This document shows positions 45,169-55,230 of a stretch of 64,000 nucleotides of DNA, piece after piece (the stretch's first letter is position 1; the number at the start of each line of letters is the position of its first letter). A program made the translations under genes and the position numbers. Under the pieces are notes generated by a model. It was not told the origin of the DNA. It ran no database searches and saw only the letters and a list, made by a program, of their open reading frames with translations. The stretch covers positions 2,170,001 to 2,234,000 of the forward strand of contig NZ_CP077941.1 of the NCBI RefSeq assembly GCF_019722725.1. The letters run 5' to 3'. Origin of the DNA: Vreelandella profundi (GTDB lineage: Bacteria; Pseudomonadota; Gammaproteobacteria; Pseudomonadales; Halomonadaceae).

Positions 45169-45870
45169 TTAGCGCTGCCCCAACTCCGCTTCAACCATAT
45201 GTAGCGCGGCCATAGGATCATCAGCCTGCGTAATAGGACGGCCAATCACCAAGTGCGTGCTTCCTGCTTCAATAGCGGCGCTAGGCGTCATAATCCGCTG
45301 CTGGTCATCAGCCGACGCAAACGTAGGTCGAATGCCCGGCGTCACTTTCAAGAAGGCATCGCCGCACAGCGCTTTAATATCAGCAGACTCCTGCGCTGAA
45401 CAAACAACGCCTTGCAGGCCGCTGTGCTTTGCCAGCAGCGCCAAGCGCGCGACGTGCTCCTTAACCGAGATATTGATACCGACATCAGCTAAGTCATCGG
45501 CTTGCATGCTGGTTAATACAGTAACGGCAATCAGATGAGTCGTTAAACGATGCTGGTCTAAACGCTGAACGGCTGCTTCCATCATCCTCCGACCACCGCT
45601 GGCATGCACATTAACCATCCATACGCCCTGCTCTGCGGCCGCCTGTACGGCACTCGCCACGGTGTTAGGGATATCGTGAAACTTAAGATCCAAAAACACC
45701 TCAAAGCCTCGCCCGTGCAGCGCATCAAGCACCGCAGGCCCGCTGCGCGTAAACAGCTCTTTACCGACTTTCACCCGGCAGCGGGCAGGATCTAGCTGGT
45801 CAGCCATGCACAGGGCAGCATCTAACGAGGGATAATCTAGCGCAATAATAATTGGGGAATCAGTGGCCAC
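45169..45870 (-). CDS. pyrF: Orotidine-5'-phosphate decarboxylase
   Basis: A 233-residue TIM-barrel enzyme for the last step of UMP synthesis. The catalytic Lys/Asp set is in [12 protein letters not shown] near residues 57-68; the N-terminus IIIALDYPS and C-terminal [14 protein letters not shown] (phosphate site) are typical. The start is GTG at 45870 with GGAG seven bases ahead. It is convergent with lapB, a departure from the co-directional order in E. coli. Confidence 0.96.
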   Translation of the reverse strand: MATDSPIIIALDYPSLDAALCMADQLDPARCRVKVGKELFTRSGPAVLDALHGRGFEVFLDLKFHDIPNTVASAVQAAAEQGVWMVNVHASGGRRMMEAAVQRLDQHRLTTHLIAVTVLTSMQADDLADVGINISVKEHVARLALLAKHSGLQGVVCSAQESADIKALCGDAFLKVTPGIRPTFASADDQQRIMTPSAAIEAGSTHLVIGRPITQADDPMAALHMVEAELGQR

Positions 45871-46149
45871 AGCGTTGCTCCAAATACGTTTTCAACCATT
45901 ATATCAGCCTCCCCCCTCTTCTCGCGCCCTGAGTTTGTAAGCCATTTGCCATATATCCGTAGCTAAAAACTTACAACTGCTGTCACACATCGCTTACATA
46001 ATCACTCAACATATAGCGCTAAGTTAACTATGGCGCGACGGTTATCGAGATGATATTTATTGTCTACAACGGTAATGCTCTCTATGGCATAGCGCCTGCA
46101 CTATCTATCAATAATTTTTATTAGCAACCGTTATTAAAAGGATCACAAG

Positions 46150-46434
46150 ATGAACATGACACTTAAAGGAATGTTAGTAGCACTACTGCTAAGCGTCAGT
46201 TTAGGGCTTTCAAGCGGCGTTCTAGCGCAGCAGCTGGCCCCCATCAATGTTAACACCGCCGACGCTGAGCTCCTGGCAGAGCTGCCGGGGATCGGCCCAA
46301 GCAGAGCAGAGGCTATCATTGAAGAACGTCAAACTAGCGGCGCGTTTGATAGCGCTGACGATCTTACTCGCGTGAGCGGCATTGGATCAGCGACCGTTGA
46401 TAGCATGCGCGACCAGGTAACCTTTGAAGATTAA
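46150..46434 (+). CDS. ComEA-like helix-hairpin-helix protein
   Basis: A 94-residue exported protein: a signal peptide of about 26 residues (hydrophobic VALLLSVSLGLSS, cleavage after VLAQ or near it) and a tandem helix-hairpin-helix DNA-binding domain (INVNTADAELLAELPGIGPS, then LTRVSGIGSATVDSM). Such proteins bind incoming DNA in the periplasm of competent bacteria, but many gammaproteobacteria carry them without known competence. No com genes are adjacent. ATG 46156 is an alternative start. Confidence 0.88.
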   Translation: MNMTLKGMLVALLLSVSLGLSSGVLAQQLAPINVNTADAELLAELPGIGPSRAEAIIEERQTSGAFDSADDLTRVSGIGSATVDSMRDQVTFED

Positions 46435-46442
46435 AACAATCA

Positions 46443-46486
46443 TTCTGATGAATTAGCTCTGAGAAATTGGTTCTGATGAATTAGCT
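46443..46486. repeat. Two direct copies of a 16-bp repeat
   Basis: TTCTGATGAATTAGCT occurs at 46443-46458 and 46471-46486, a 28-bp period, just past the ComEA-like gene; a degraded third unit (GAACTAGCT) follows. The cause is unknown. Confidence 0.7.
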
Positions 46487-46509
46487 ATAACGAACTAGCT
46501 CTTATAAAT

Positions 46510-46544
46510 AGCTGCCCGGTCGCGTCGCAACGCGCCGGGCAGCT
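46510..46544. terminator. Strong hairpin between comEA-like gene and prpD
   Basis: AGCTGCCCGG and CCGGGCAGCT, extended by CGCGT/ACGCG after a one-base bulge, form a very stable stem with a four-base loop. There is no T-run, so it is probably a transcript 3' end or processing barrier for the convergent genes. Confidence 0.5.
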
Positions 46545-46586
46545 ATTGGCCGGGCACTATTGGCCGGTAACTATTGATAGAGGCGC

Positions 46587-48083
46587 TTAGATCATCCACG
46601 CATTCATAAACTTATGAACGGGCAGCTGCTCCAGGGCGGCCTGGTCACTGCATAACTGGGCAATATGATGGCAGCGATCTTGCGCAAACCGCGTCGTTAG
46701 GTGGCGCTTAAACTTATCGATAAGTAGCGGCATCCCCTCTTCTCGCCGACGCCGATGCCCAACCGGATACTCCACGGCAACGTTATCGGTCGCGCTCCCA
46801 TCGGTGAAAAAAACCTGTATAGCGTTAGCGATCGAGCGTTTTTCCGGATCATAATAATCGGCCGAATACTCAGGGTTCTCTTTTACCTGCATTTTACTGC
46901 GCAGCTCATCAATCAGCGGGTTCGCCGCATGAAAACTATCTTCATAGTGTTCGGCGCTAAGCGAGCCAAAGATAAGCGGCACTGCGGTCATGTATTGCAA
47001 GCAGTGATCACGATCCGCGGGATTCGCTAGCGCGCCGGTTTTAGAAATAATTCGAATGGCCGAGTCATGGGTGGTAAGCACAATTTTATCAATATTGGCC
47101 AAGCGATCCTTAACCTGTGGGTGTAGCGCAACGGCGGCTTCGCACGCCGTTTGGGCGTGGAACTCGGCGGGAAAAGAGATCTTGAACAAGATGTTTTCCA
47201 TTACATAGCTGCCGAATTCGCGCTGAAACCGAAAACGTCGCTCAGCCGCTGGCTTTAAGCTCAGATCTTTATTGGCATGGCTAAACAACACATCGTAGAA
47301 GCCCCACTGAGGTGCCGAGAGCGCACTGGGGATACCCATTTCACCCCGCAAGGCGATATCGGCCAAACGCACACCTCGCGAGGTAGCATCACCGGCCGCC
47401 CAGCTTTTACGTGAACCCGCGTTCGGCGCATGACGATACGTCCGCAGGCTTTGACCATCGGCCCAGGCGTGAGAAAGCGCTGAAAGCATCTGCTCACGAT
47501 TGGCCCCGGAAAGCTTGGCGGCTACGGCGGTAGACGCCACCTTTACTAACACCACGTGGTCTAGCCCCACGCGATTAAAGCTATTATCTAACGCCAGCAC
47601 GCCCTGTATTTCATGGGCCATGACCATGGCATTAAGCACATCGCGCATTACCAGCGGTGCTTCGCCTTGAGCAACCCGCCGCTGGGAAAGGTGATCGGCA
47701 ACGGCGAGTATCGCGCCAAGGTTATCGGAGGGATGCCCCCACTCGGCGGCCAGCCAAGTGTCGTTATAGTCCAGCCAGCGGATAATACAGCCGATATCCC
47801 ACGCCGCTTTAACCGGGTCTAAGCGTAGCGAGGTGCCCGGCACCCGAGATCCGAACGGCACCACGGTGCCTTCCACAATGGGCCCCAGATGCTTGGTGCA
47901 CTCAGGGAAGCGTAGCGCCAGCAGCCCACAGCCTAACGTGTCCATCAGGCAGTAACGCGCGGTTTCCAGCGCCTCAGAAGACTCCACCTGATAATTCAAT
48001 ACGTAGTCGGCAATAGCCTGTAGTTCAGGGTCATAATCCGGGCGCTCATTGGCTTCGGATGTTGCGGATGCTCTAGTGGACAT
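46587..48083 (-). CDS. prpD: 2-methylcitrate dehydratase PrpD
   Basis: A 498-residue MmgE/PrpD-family dehydratase. [20 protein letters not shown] near the start and the substrate-loop regions [20 protein letters not shown] (near 95-114) and [11 protein letters not shown] fit PrpD. It dehydrates 2-methylcitrate to 2-methyl-cis-aconitate in E. coli. Here it is the last gene of an operon that also has AcnD and PrpF, which can do the same step, the arrangement found in pseudomonads where prpD is often dispensable. Cytoplasmic. Confidence 0.93.
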   Translation of the reverse strand: MSTRASATSEANERPDYDPELQAIADYVLNYQVESSEALETARYCLMDTLGCGLLALRFPECTKHLGPIVEGTVVPFGSRVPGTSLRLDPVKAAWDIGCIIRWLDYNDTWLAAEWGHPSDNLGAILAVADHLSQRRVAQGEAPLVMRDVLNAMVMAHEIQGVLALDNSFNRVGLDHVVLVKVASTAVAAKLSGANREQMLSALSHAWADGQSLRTYRHAPNAGSRKSWAAGDATSRGVRLADIALRGEMGIPSALSAPQWGFYDVLFSHANKDLSLKPAAERRFRFQREFGSYVMENILFKISFPAEFHAQTACEAAVALHPQVKDRLANIDKIVLTTHDSAIRIISKTGALANPADRDHCLQYMTAVPLIFGSLSAEHYEDSFHAANPLIDELRSKMQVKENPEYSADYYDPEKRSIANAIQVFFTDGSATDNVAVEYPVGHRRRREEGMPLLIDKFKRHLTTRFAQDRCHHIAQLCSDQAALEQLPVHKFMNAWMI

Positions 48084-48121
48084 AGTGCTCTCCTAATGTA
48101 TAACCACCTATTCAGTATGGC

Positions 48122-49300
48122 CTAAAAGCTGTCACCGGGAATTCTCACGACGCCCTCCATCAGTACCCGCGCGCTCCGGCTCATAATGGCCTGATCAATC
48201 TGCCAGCGTCCCTCAACCAGATTAGCTTCAGCGCCAACACGCAAACTGCCCGAAGGATGGCCAAAGGTAACCGCCTGACGCTTTTCACCGCCAGCGGCCA
48301 GATTAACTAGCGTGCCCTCAATGGCAGCAGCCGCCGCAATGGCCACGGCAGCGGTTCCCATCATGGCATGGTGCAGCTTGCCCATAGAGAGCGCCCTCAC
48401 CAGCAAGTCAATATCGGCGGCCTGCACCGGTTTTCCGCTCGATGAGACGTAATCTGCAGGCGGCCCAACAAATGCCACTTTCGGCGTGTGCTGTCGATGA
48501 GCAGCTTCACTCACATCGTTGATCAGCCCCATACGCACGGCGCCGTGGGCACGAATGTCTTCAAACATTTTAAGCGCGCGGCTATCGCTATTAATCACAT
48601 CCTGCAATTCGGCACCGGTATATCCAACGTCGGCCGCATTGATAAACACCGTGGGTATGCCTGCATTGATCAGCGTGGCTTTCAGCGCGCCAACGCCAGG
48701 CACATCCAGATCGTCAATAAGATTGCCCGTAGGAAAAATAGCACCTTCACCATCAGCGGGTTCCATAAAAGCCACCGCAATTTCAGCCGCTGGGAAAGTC
48801 ACGCCATCGAGTTCAAAGTTACCGGTTTCCTGCACTTGCCCGTTCACAATAGGCACCTGAGACACGATGGTTTTCTGAATATTGACCTGCCAAATTCTTA
48901 CCTCAGCTAAACCGTTTTCGGGAATGCGTGAAGCATCCACAAGGCCATTGGCAATCGCGAAGGGACCTACCGCCGCCGAGAGATTGCCGCAGTTACCGCT
49001 CCAGTCAACCACCGGCTTGTCGATTGAAACCTGCCCAAAAAGGTAATCCACATCGTGCTCGGATGACTCACTTTTAGATAGAATCACCGTTTTGCTGGTA
49101 CTTGACGTTGCGGCCCCCATCCCATCAATCTGCTTTTCATAAGGGTCGGGACTGCCAATCACCCGCAGCAATAGCCGGTCCCGTTCGGGCCCGGCTTGCT
49201 GAGCCACGCTAGGTAAATCACAGAGCTTAAAAAACACGCCTTTGCTGGTGCCGCCGCGCATGTAGGTCGCCGGTATTTTTATTTGTGGAGCACTGGCCAT
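48122..49300 (-). CDS. prpF: AcnD-accessory protein PrpF
   Basis: A 392-residue protein of the diaminopimelate-epimerase-like fold. The start PQIKIPATYMRGGTSKGVFF (residues 5-24) is the PrpF signature, and DWSGNCGNLSAAVGPFA (near 118-134) marks the active-site Cys region. It isomerises the trans product of AcnD to the cis form needed by aconitase. It lies between acnD and prpD with short spacers of 18 and 38 bp. Confidence 0.95.
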   Translation of the reverse strand: MASAPQIKIPATYMRGGTSKGVFFKLCDLPSVAQQAGPERDRLLLRVIGSPDPYEKQIDGMGAATSSTSKTVILSKSESSEHDVDYLFGQVSIDKPVVDWSGNCGNLSAAVGPFAIANGLVDASRIPENGLAEVRIWQVNIQKTIVSQVPIVNGQVQETGNFELDGVTFPAAEIAVAFMEPADGEGAIFPTGNLIDDLDVPGVGALKATLINAGIPTVFINAADVGYTGAELQDVINSDSRALKMFEDIRAHGAVRMGLINDVSEAAHRQHTPKVAFVGPPADYVSSSGKPVQAADIDLLVRALSMGKLHHAMMGTAAVAIAAAAAIEGTLVNLAAGGEKRQAVTFGHPSGSLRVGAEANLVEGRWQIDQAIMSRSARVLMEGVVRIPGDSF

Positions 49301-49318
49301 AATGCGATCTCCTAAAAG

Positions 49319-51928
49319 CTAAACGGCGGTTGATTCAAGAAAGTCCTGGGCAAAACGCTGTAAGACGCCGCCGGCGGTATAAATCGACACTTCTTCAGCG
49401 GTATCTAGGCGACACTTCATCGCCACACGCTCGCTTTCACCATTTTGTCGATGAATGACCAGCGTGAGCATCGCGCCGGGCGCGGCCGAACCTTCGACAT
49501 CAAATATTTCAGTGCCATCAAGGCCCAGCGTCATACGCGTGGTGCCCGCTTCAAACTCCAGAGGCATGACGCCCATACCAATCAAATTAGTGCGGTGAAT
49601 ACGCTCAAAGCCTTCGGCGGCAATCGCTTCGACGCCCGCCAGCGCGACACCTTTGGCCGCCCAATCCCGCGAAGACCCCTGGCCGTAATCCGCGCCGGCA
49701 ATAATAATCAGCGGCTGTTTGCGCGCCATATAGGTTTCGATGGCTTCCCACATGCGGGTCACCTCACCTTCGGGCTCAACCCGTGCCAGCGAGCCTTGCT
49801 TTACGCTGCCATCGGCCTCGCGCACCATCTCATTAAACAGCTTAGGGTTAGCGAACGTGGCGCGCTGGGCGGTTAGATGATCACCGCGATGCGTGGCATA
49901 GGAATTGAAGTCTTCCTCAGGCAGGCCCATTTTGGCCAGATACTCGCCCGCCGCGCTGTTCAGCTGAATAGCGTTAGAGGGCGACAGGTGATCGGTGGTG
50001 ATATTGTCCGGCAAGATAGCTAGCGGACGCATGCCCTTAAGCGTGCGCTCTTTGGCCATGTTGCCCTCCCAGTATGGCGGGCGGCGGATATAGGTGCTCT
50101 CGGGGCGCCAGTCGTAAAGCGGGCTCACCAGGGTACGGGCGCTTTTATCCAGGTCAAACATAGGGATATAGGTCTGCCGGAACTGTTCAGGCTTCACCGC
50201 GGCTTTGACAATGGCGTCGATCTCTTCATCGGCTGGCCAGATGTCCTTCAAGGTGACGGAGTTACCTGCCTGGTCGATACCCAGCACATCCTTTTCGATA
50301 TCAAAACGTATTGTGCCCGCAATGGCGTAGGCAACGACCAGCGGCGGTGATGCTAAAAAGGCCTGCTGGGCATGCGGATGAATACGACCATCGAAATTGC
50401 GGTTGCCGGAAAGCACGGCGGTCGCATAAAGATCGCGATCAATAATTTCCTGCTGAATGGCCGGATCAAGCGCCCCAGACATCCCGTTGCAGGTGGTACA
50501 GGCGTAAGCAACCACCCCAAAGCCGAGCGTTTCCAGCTCACTCATCAAGCCAGCTTCTTCCAAATACATCTTGACCGTTTTCGAACCAGGCGCCAGCGAT
50601 GACTTCACCCATGGCTTACGCAATAAGCCCAGTCGATTGGCGTTGCGGGCAATCAACCCTGCCGCCACCATGTTGCGCGGGTTAGATGTATTGGTGCAAC
50701 TGGTGATAGCGGCGATAATAACCGCGCCATCAGGCATCTTGCCGGCTTTCTCTTCTTCACGTGCGGCCTCAAGCCCCACGGCGATGCCGCGCTGAGCAAG
50801 CTCTGAGGTAGGTAAATGCGCGTGAGGATTAGACGGCCCCGCTAGTGTGCGATGTACAGAAGAAAGGTCAAAGCTCAGCACTCGCTCGTAGGTAACGCCA
50901 GCTAAGCTGTCTGCCCATAGGCCGGTGTGTTTGGCATAGGTTTCTACCAGCGCCACCTGTTCATCTTCACGCCCGGTGAGCTTCAAGTAGTCGATGGTTT
51001 GGCTGTCGATGTAGAACATCGCCGCCGTGGCGCCATATTCAGGCGTCATGTTAGAGATAGTCGCGCGATCGCCCACGGTCAGCGCATCAGCCCCTTCGCC
51101 GTAAAATTCTAAGTAGGCCCCCACTACCCGCTGTTTACGCAGAAATTCGGTAATTGCCAGCACCATATCCGTGCCGGTTATACCCGGCTGCAGCTTACCG
51201 GTTAGCTCAACGCCCACAATATCCGGCAGGCGCATCATGGATGCGCGCCCCAGCATGACGCTTTCGGCCTCCAACCCACCTACGCCCACTGAGATCACGC
51301 CCAGCGCATCGACCATCGGCGTGTGGCTGTCGGTGCCCACACAGGTATCCGGGTAGGCAATGCCATCGCGGTTCTGCACCACGGGTGACATTTTCTCCAA
51401 ATTAATCTGGTGCATGATGCCATTGCCGGGTGGGATGACATCGACGTTTTCAAACGCCGTCTTAGTCCAGTTAATAAAGTGGAAGCGATCGTCGTTGCGA
51501 CGATCTTCAATCGCTCTATTTTTTTCGAAGGCGCCTTCTTCTGAACCAGAGTGCTCAACCGCCAACGAATGATCGACAATTAGCTGGGTCGGCACAACGG
51601 GGTTCACCTTGGCGGGATCACCGCCTTTCTCGGCAATAGCATCGCGCAGCCCGGCTAAATCGACCAGTGCGGTCTGGCCAAGAATATCGTGGCAAACCAC
51701 GCGGGCAGGATACCAAGGAAAATCCAGGTCGCTCTTACGCTCAATCAACTGCTTAAGCGCATCGGTCAGTAGCTCAGGATTGCAGCGGCGCACCAGCTGT
51801 TCAGCCAGCACGCGGGAAGTGTAAGGCAGCTGTGCATAGGCACCGGGCTGGATATCTTCAACCGCCTCGCGAGCATCAAAGAACTCAAGCTCGGTGCCAG
51901 GCAGTGGTTTTCGGTAGTCGGTATTCAT
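49319..51928 (-). CDS. acnD: Fe/S-dependent 2-methylisocitrate dehydratase AcnD
   Basis: An 869-residue aconitase-family [4Fe-4S] enzyme. Cluster ligands are in ITSCTNTSNP near residue 410 and ACTTCNGMSG near 475; DSHTPMVDALG and QGSSRDWAAKG are conserved active-site segments. AcnD needs PrpF, encoded next, for 2-methylcitrate dehydration. The open frame extends to 52021 into prpC, but ATG 51928 gives the family length and N-terminus MNTDYRKPLPGTEL. No strong ribosome-binding site is evident. A terminator-like hairpin separates it from prpC. Confidence 0.95.
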   Translation of the reverse strand: MNTDYRKPLPGTELEFFDAREAVEDIQPGAYAQLPYTSRVLAEQLVRRCNPELLTDALKQLIERKSDLDFPWYPARVVCHDILGQTALVDLAGLRDAIAEKGGDPAKVNPVVPTQLIVDHSLAVEHSGSEEGAFEKNRAIEDRRNDDRFHFINWTKTAFENVDVIPPGNGIMHQINLEKMSPVVQNRDGIAYPDTCVGTDSHTPMVDALGVISVGVGGLEAESVMLGRASMMRLPDIVGVELTGKLQPGITGTDMVLAITEFLRKQRVVGAYLEFYGEGADALTVGDRATISNMTPEYGATAAMFYIDSQTIDYLKLTGREDEQVALVETYAKHTGLWADSLAGVTYERVLSFDLSSVHRTLAGPSNPHAHLPTSELAQRGIAVGLEAAREEEKAGKMPDGAVIIAAITSCTNTSNPRNMVAAGLIARNANRLGLLRKPWVKSSLAPGSKTVKMYLEEAGLMSELETLGFGVVAYACTTCNGMSGALDPAIQQEIIDRDLYATAVLSGNRNFDGRIHPHAQQAFLASPPLVVAYAIAGTIRFDIEKDVLGIDQAGNSVTLKDIWPADEEIDAIVKAAVKPEQFRQTYIPMFDLDKSARTLVSPLYDWRPESTYIRRPPYWEGNMAKERTLKGMRPLAILPDNITTDHLSPSNAIQLNSAAGEYLAKMGLPEEDFNSYATHRGDHLTAQRATFANPKLFNEMVREADGSVKQGSLARVEPEGEVTRMWEAIETYMARKQPLIIIAGADYGQGSSRDWAAKGVALAGVEAIAAEGFERIHRTNLIGMGVMPLEFEAGTTRMTLGLDGTEIFDVEGSAAPGAMLTLVIHRQNGESERVAMKCRLDTAEEVSIYTAGGVLQRFAQDFLESTAV

Positions 51929-51954
51929 AGCAGGCAGGCTCACAGGAAGGGGCT

Positions 51955-51983
51955 GAAAAAGCCCGGTCGCTAAGCCACCGGGC
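51955..51983 (-). terminator. Internal terminator/attenuator between prpC and acnD
   Basis: Arms GCCCGGT and ACCGGGC around a nine-base loop are followed on the minus strand by TTTTTC. It lies 11 bp past the prpC stop and 27 bp before acnD, so it may reduce expression of acnD-prpF-prpD relative to prpBC. Confidence 0.7.
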
Positions 51984-51993
51984 AGCACGCAGG

Positions 51994-53121
51994 TCAGTCT
52001 CGTGCTTCTATCGGCACCCACTCGCTCTTCTCGGGGCCGGTATAATCGGCGCTGGGGCGGATAATGCGGTTATTAGCGCGCTGTTCAAACACGTGGGCCG
52101 CCCAGCCTGTGACGCGCGACATAACGAAAATCGGCGTAAACAGCTTGGTGGGAATATCCATAAAGTGATAAGCACTAGCGTGAAAGAAATCAGCATTACA
52201 GAACAGCTTCTTCTCGCGCCACATAACCTCTTCGACCCGCTCGGAAACGGCGTACAGGACATCATCGCCCACATCGTCAGAGAGCTTTTTCGACCAGTGC
52301 TTGATAATCGCGTTGCGAGGGTCAGACTCGCGATAAATCGCGTGCCCAAAGCCCATGATCTTGTCCTTGCGCTCAAGCATGCTCATGATCTTGCTTTCCG
52401 CTTCTTCCGGCGACGTCCAATCCTCAATCATCGCCATTGCAGCTTCGTTAGCACCGCCATGCAGCGGGCCACGTAGCGAACCAATCGCCCCGGTCACGCA
52501 GGAATGCATATCAGAAAGCGTTGAGGCACACACACGAGCGGTAAAGGTAGAGGCATTAAATTCGTGCTCGGCATACAGAATCAACGATACGTTCATTACC
52601 CGTGCATGCAGCTCAGAGGCCGGTTCGCCGCGCAGCATATTGAGAAAATGACCGCCCACGGAGTTATCGTCAGTTTCAGTATCAATGCGCACGCCGTCGT
52701 GGGAAAAGCGATACCAGTAGCAAATGATAGAGGGCAGCACCGCTAATAAACGGTCTGAGACATCCTGCTGTTGATCAAAACTCTCCTCGGTTTCCAGATT
52801 GCCCAGCATTGAGGCACCTGTGCGCATCACATCCATAGGATGCGCGTCTTTGGGAATCTGCTCGAGCACGGTCTTCAAAGCGTCAGGCAGCCCACGCAGG
52901 CTTTTCAGCTTGCTAATGTACTCATTAAGCTCGGCTTGATTGGGCAGCTTGCCCTTTAGCAGCAGGTAAGCCACTTCTTCAAATTTGGCTTTTTCAGCCA
53001 GCTCTTTAATATCAAATCCACGATAGGTCAGGCCCGAGCCTGTTTTACCTACCGTGCACAGCGCAGTGCTGCCTGCACTCTGACCACGTAGTCCTGCACC
53101 TGTCACGGGTTTATCAGCCAT
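51994..53121 (-). CDS. prpC: 2-methylcitrate synthase PrpC
   Basis: A 375-residue citrate-synthase-family enzyme that condenses propionyl-CoA with oxaloacetate. Catalytic His residues lie in GPLHGGANEAA near residue 223 and GFGHAIYRESDPRN near 263, with Asp in NADFFHASAYH near 315. The N-terminus GLRGQSAGSTALCTVGKTGS is that of PrpC rather than GltA. It follows prpB by about 100 bp. Confidence 0.96.
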   Translation of the reverse strand: MADKPVTGAGLRGQSAGSTALCTVGKTGSGLTYRGFDIKELAEKAKFEEVAYLLLKGKLPNQAELNEYISKLKSLRGLPDALKTVLEQIPKDAHPMDVMRTGASMLGNLETEESFDQQQDVSDRLLAVLPSIICYWYRFSHDGVRIDTETDDNSVGGHFLNMLRGEPASELHARVMNVSLILYAEHEFNASTFTARVCASTLSDMHSCVTGAIGSLRGPLHGGANEAAMAMIEDWTSPEEAESKIMSMLERKDKIMGFGHAIYRESDPRNAIIKHWSKKLSDDVGDDVLYAVSERVEEVMWREKKLFCNADFFHASAYHFMDIPTKLFTPIFVMSRVTGWAAHVFEQRANNRIIRPSADYTGPEKSEWVPIEARD

Positions 53122-53222
53122 GGTGTGTCTCCTATCGCTACTTTTATTTTGAGAATTTTATTGAGGTATTTTGTGTGAGCGCAGTTGGCTATTACCTTGG
53201 GGTCACTACCCTGAAGTAACGT

Positions 53223-54113
53223 TTATTGGCCATCGCCTTGCTCAACGAACAGCGCATCCAGCTTCTGCTCAAAATCGTGGTAATTCAGAAAATCGTACAG
53301 CTCGTCGCGTGTCTGCATCAGTGGCACCACCTCTTTTTGGTGGCCGTTATCAAGAATACTTTGATAAACCTGCAGCGCCGCCGCATTCATGGCGCGAAAC
53401 GCAGAAAGTGGATAGAGCACCATGCGACAGCCAACATCGCCCAGCTCCCTTTGAGTAAATAGCGGCGTGGCACCGAACTCAGTGATATTGGCTAAAATGG
53501 GTGCGTTGACGCGTTCACAGAAAGCTTTGTAATCATCCAGCGTGTGGACTGCCTCAGCAAAAATCGCATCAGCGCCGGCGTCAATGCAGGCATTTGCGCG
53601 CTCAATAGCCGCATCCAGCCCCTCTTTTTGAAACGCATCGGTGCGAGCAATTAAATAAAAATCGGGATCAATTTTGGCATCGGCGGCGGCCTTGATGCGG
53701 TCCACCATTTCCTGCTGAGACACAATCGCCTTATTAGGGCGGTGACCACAGCGCTTCTGAGCAACCTGATCTTCCATGTGAATGGCGGCAACGCCTGCAC
53801 GCTGCATTTCTTTAACCGTGCGCGCAATATTAAAAGCGCCTCCCCAGCCCGTATCGATGTCTACCAGCAGCGGCAGCTCAGTGGCGCCGCAGATCCGATG
53901 AGCATCTTCGACCACGTCGTTCATGGTTGTCATGCCCAGGTCCGGCAGGCCGAATGAGGCATTGGCAACGCCACCACCGGAAAGATAAATCGCCTGGTGA
54001 CCCACTTTATCGGCCATCAGCGCGGTGTATGCATTGATAGTGCCTAAAATGGGCAGCGGGCGATTGGCTTCAAGCGCGGCGCGGAAACGAGCACCGGGAG
54101 TCATCTGTGACAT
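53223..54113 (-). CDS. prpB: 2-methylisocitrate lyase PrpB
   Basis: A 296-residue TIM-barrel lyase that splits 2-methylisocitrate to pyruvate and succinate. The catalytic motif is KRCGHRPNK (near residues 120-128), with [11 protein letters not shown] (Mg-binding Asp) near 85-95. AGGAG lies nine bases before ATG 54113. It is the first structural gene after the GntR regulator, 43 bp downstream. Confidence 0.97.
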   Translation of the reverse strand: MSQMTPGARFRAALEANRPLPILGTINAYTALMADKVGHQAIYLSGGGVANASFGLPDLGMTTMNDVVEDAHRICGATELPLLVDIDTGWGGAFNIARTVKEMQRAGVAAIHMEDQVAQKRCGHRPNKAIVSQQEMVDRIKAAADAKIDPDFYLIARTDAFQKEGLDAAIERANACIDAGADAIFAEAVHTLDDYKAFCERVNAPILANITEFGATPLFTQRELGDVGCRMVLYPLSAFRAMNAAALQVYQSILDNGHQKEVVPLMQTRDELYDFLNYHDFEQKLDALFVEQGDGQ

Positions 54114-54156
54114 GGGGCATTTCTCCTAGTTAATGTTTAGTTATTATTAGCTATTT

Positions 54157-54945
54157 TTAACGCTGCAATGTAGATACAGACTGTTGCAGGGCTGCTGCAT
54201 AGCGGTCAGCCACATTGGCTCGAGAAGCGCTTACATGGCGGCGCATCAGCAGCTCTGCTAGCTCCGCATCGCCTGCCTCTATAGCATCGACAATGCGGTG
54301 GTGTTCCACAAAAGCGCGCTGCGGGCGGGTGCCGCTGGCACTAAACTGGGTGCGATACAGGCGCACTAAATAGTAGAGGTCATCGCACAGCAGGTTCATC
54401 AGCATTTTATTGTGGCTGCCCTGAACGATGCAGTAGTGAAAATCAAGGTCACCTTCACGCTGATAATAGGCCTCGCCTCGTTGCAAATCGGCTTGACCTT
54501 CATGTAGCGCCAACACATCACGTAAGCCCTGAACCTCTGCGGCTGACATATGCTCCGCGGCTAGCCGAGCGGCCATACTTTCCAACGCTTCGCGCAGATC
54601 AAAAAGCTCTAAAAGCTCTTTCATGGAAAGCTGAACCACGCGTGCGCCCACGTGAGGAACGCGCTGAATCAAACGATGTGCCTCTAAGCGCCGCATTGCC
54701 TCGCGCAGCGGCCCCCGTGAGATACCGTAGGTTTTCGAAAGCCCAGGCTCGGTAATTTTGCTGCCTGGTGCCAGCTCGCCGCGCACAATGGCATCCTGAA
54801 GCTGGTGAAATACCCGTTCGGCAAGGGTGCGAACTTCGGGCAACGTTGCTGCTGAAGCAGCGATTTCAAAAGGGGTGCTCTCTTCGCCCGTCGCTTTAGA
54901 TGGTGCAGTAGCGGCGGGAGAGGAATGAGAAGTCAGTGTTGCCAT
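54157..54945 (-). CDS. GntR/FCD-family regulator of the prp operon
   Basis: A 262-residue repressor-type regulator: a disordered Ala/Ser/Thr-rich start (1-35), a GntR winged helix at about 38-105 (SKTYGISRGPLREAMRRLEA) and an FCD ligand-binding domain with His/Asp residues from about 115. The frame is open to 55182, but ATG 54945 matches family N-termini and lies just after a promoter and operator. Being first in the prp operon with a palindrome at its own promoter, it likely controls the operon by self-repression relieved by 2-methylcitrate or a related compound. It plays the PrpR role of pseudomonads, not the sigma-54 type PrpR of enterics. Confidence 0.9.
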   Translation of the reverse strand: MATLTSHSSPAATAPSKATGEESTPFEIAASAATLPEVRTLAERVFHQLQDAIVRGELAPGSKITEPGLSKTYGISRGPLREAMRRLEAHRLIQRVPHVGARVVQLSMKELLELFDLREALESMAARLAAEHMSAAEVQGLRDVLALHEGQADLQRGEAYYQREGDLDFHYCIVQGSHNKMLMNLLCDDLYYLVRLYRTQFSASGTRPQRAFVEHHRIVDAIEAGDAELAELLMRRHVSASRANVADRYAAALQQSVSTLQR

Positions 54946-54950
54946 AGATA

Positions 54951-54962
54951 ATTGTCGACAAT
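54951..54962. promoter_or_regulatory. GntR operator of the prp operon
   Basis: ATTGTCGACAAT is a perfect 12-bp palindrome, the form typical of FCD-type GntR operators (TTGT...ACAA). It lies six bases before the regulator's ATG and just downstream of the promoter, where a bound repressor would block initiation or elongation. Confidence 0.75.
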
Positions 54963-54976
54963 TGAAAAGTAAACAA

Positions 54977-55005
54977 ACTTTAGCGCGTGCAAACTTAACC
55001 GTCAA
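54977..55005 (-). promoter_or_regulatory. Promoter of the gntR-prp operon
   Basis: On the minus strand TTGACG and TAAAGT are separated by exactly 17 bp. The expected start point is near 54970, a few bases before the operator. Confidence 0.65.
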
Positions 55006-55230
55006 CCAGTCAATTTTGCCGATTTTATGCGCCTTTCGTCGTATGCATAGACTTATTCGAAACAGGCCTGTCAACAACCACGTCCTTTTAGACATTCTAT
55101 CGTGACGCCGCCTTTCTTTTTTTCTTGAGCTCGCCAGTGCGTGAAAAAGGCGTCGAAGCCTAGCGCTGGTGTCATTAGTCAAGCCCCTTTAAAATGTCAC
55201 GCCCCTCTTAACTGGTTAGGCGTTTGCTTC

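Noticed and set aside
48488..48910. A 140-codon plus-strand ORF inside prpF
   Set aside because: It is antisense to prpF and has no start signal.
51928..52021. The longer acnD frame reaching into prpC
   Set aside because: The extra 31 residues overlap the prpC stop and the terminator hairpin and do not match the AcnD N-terminus.
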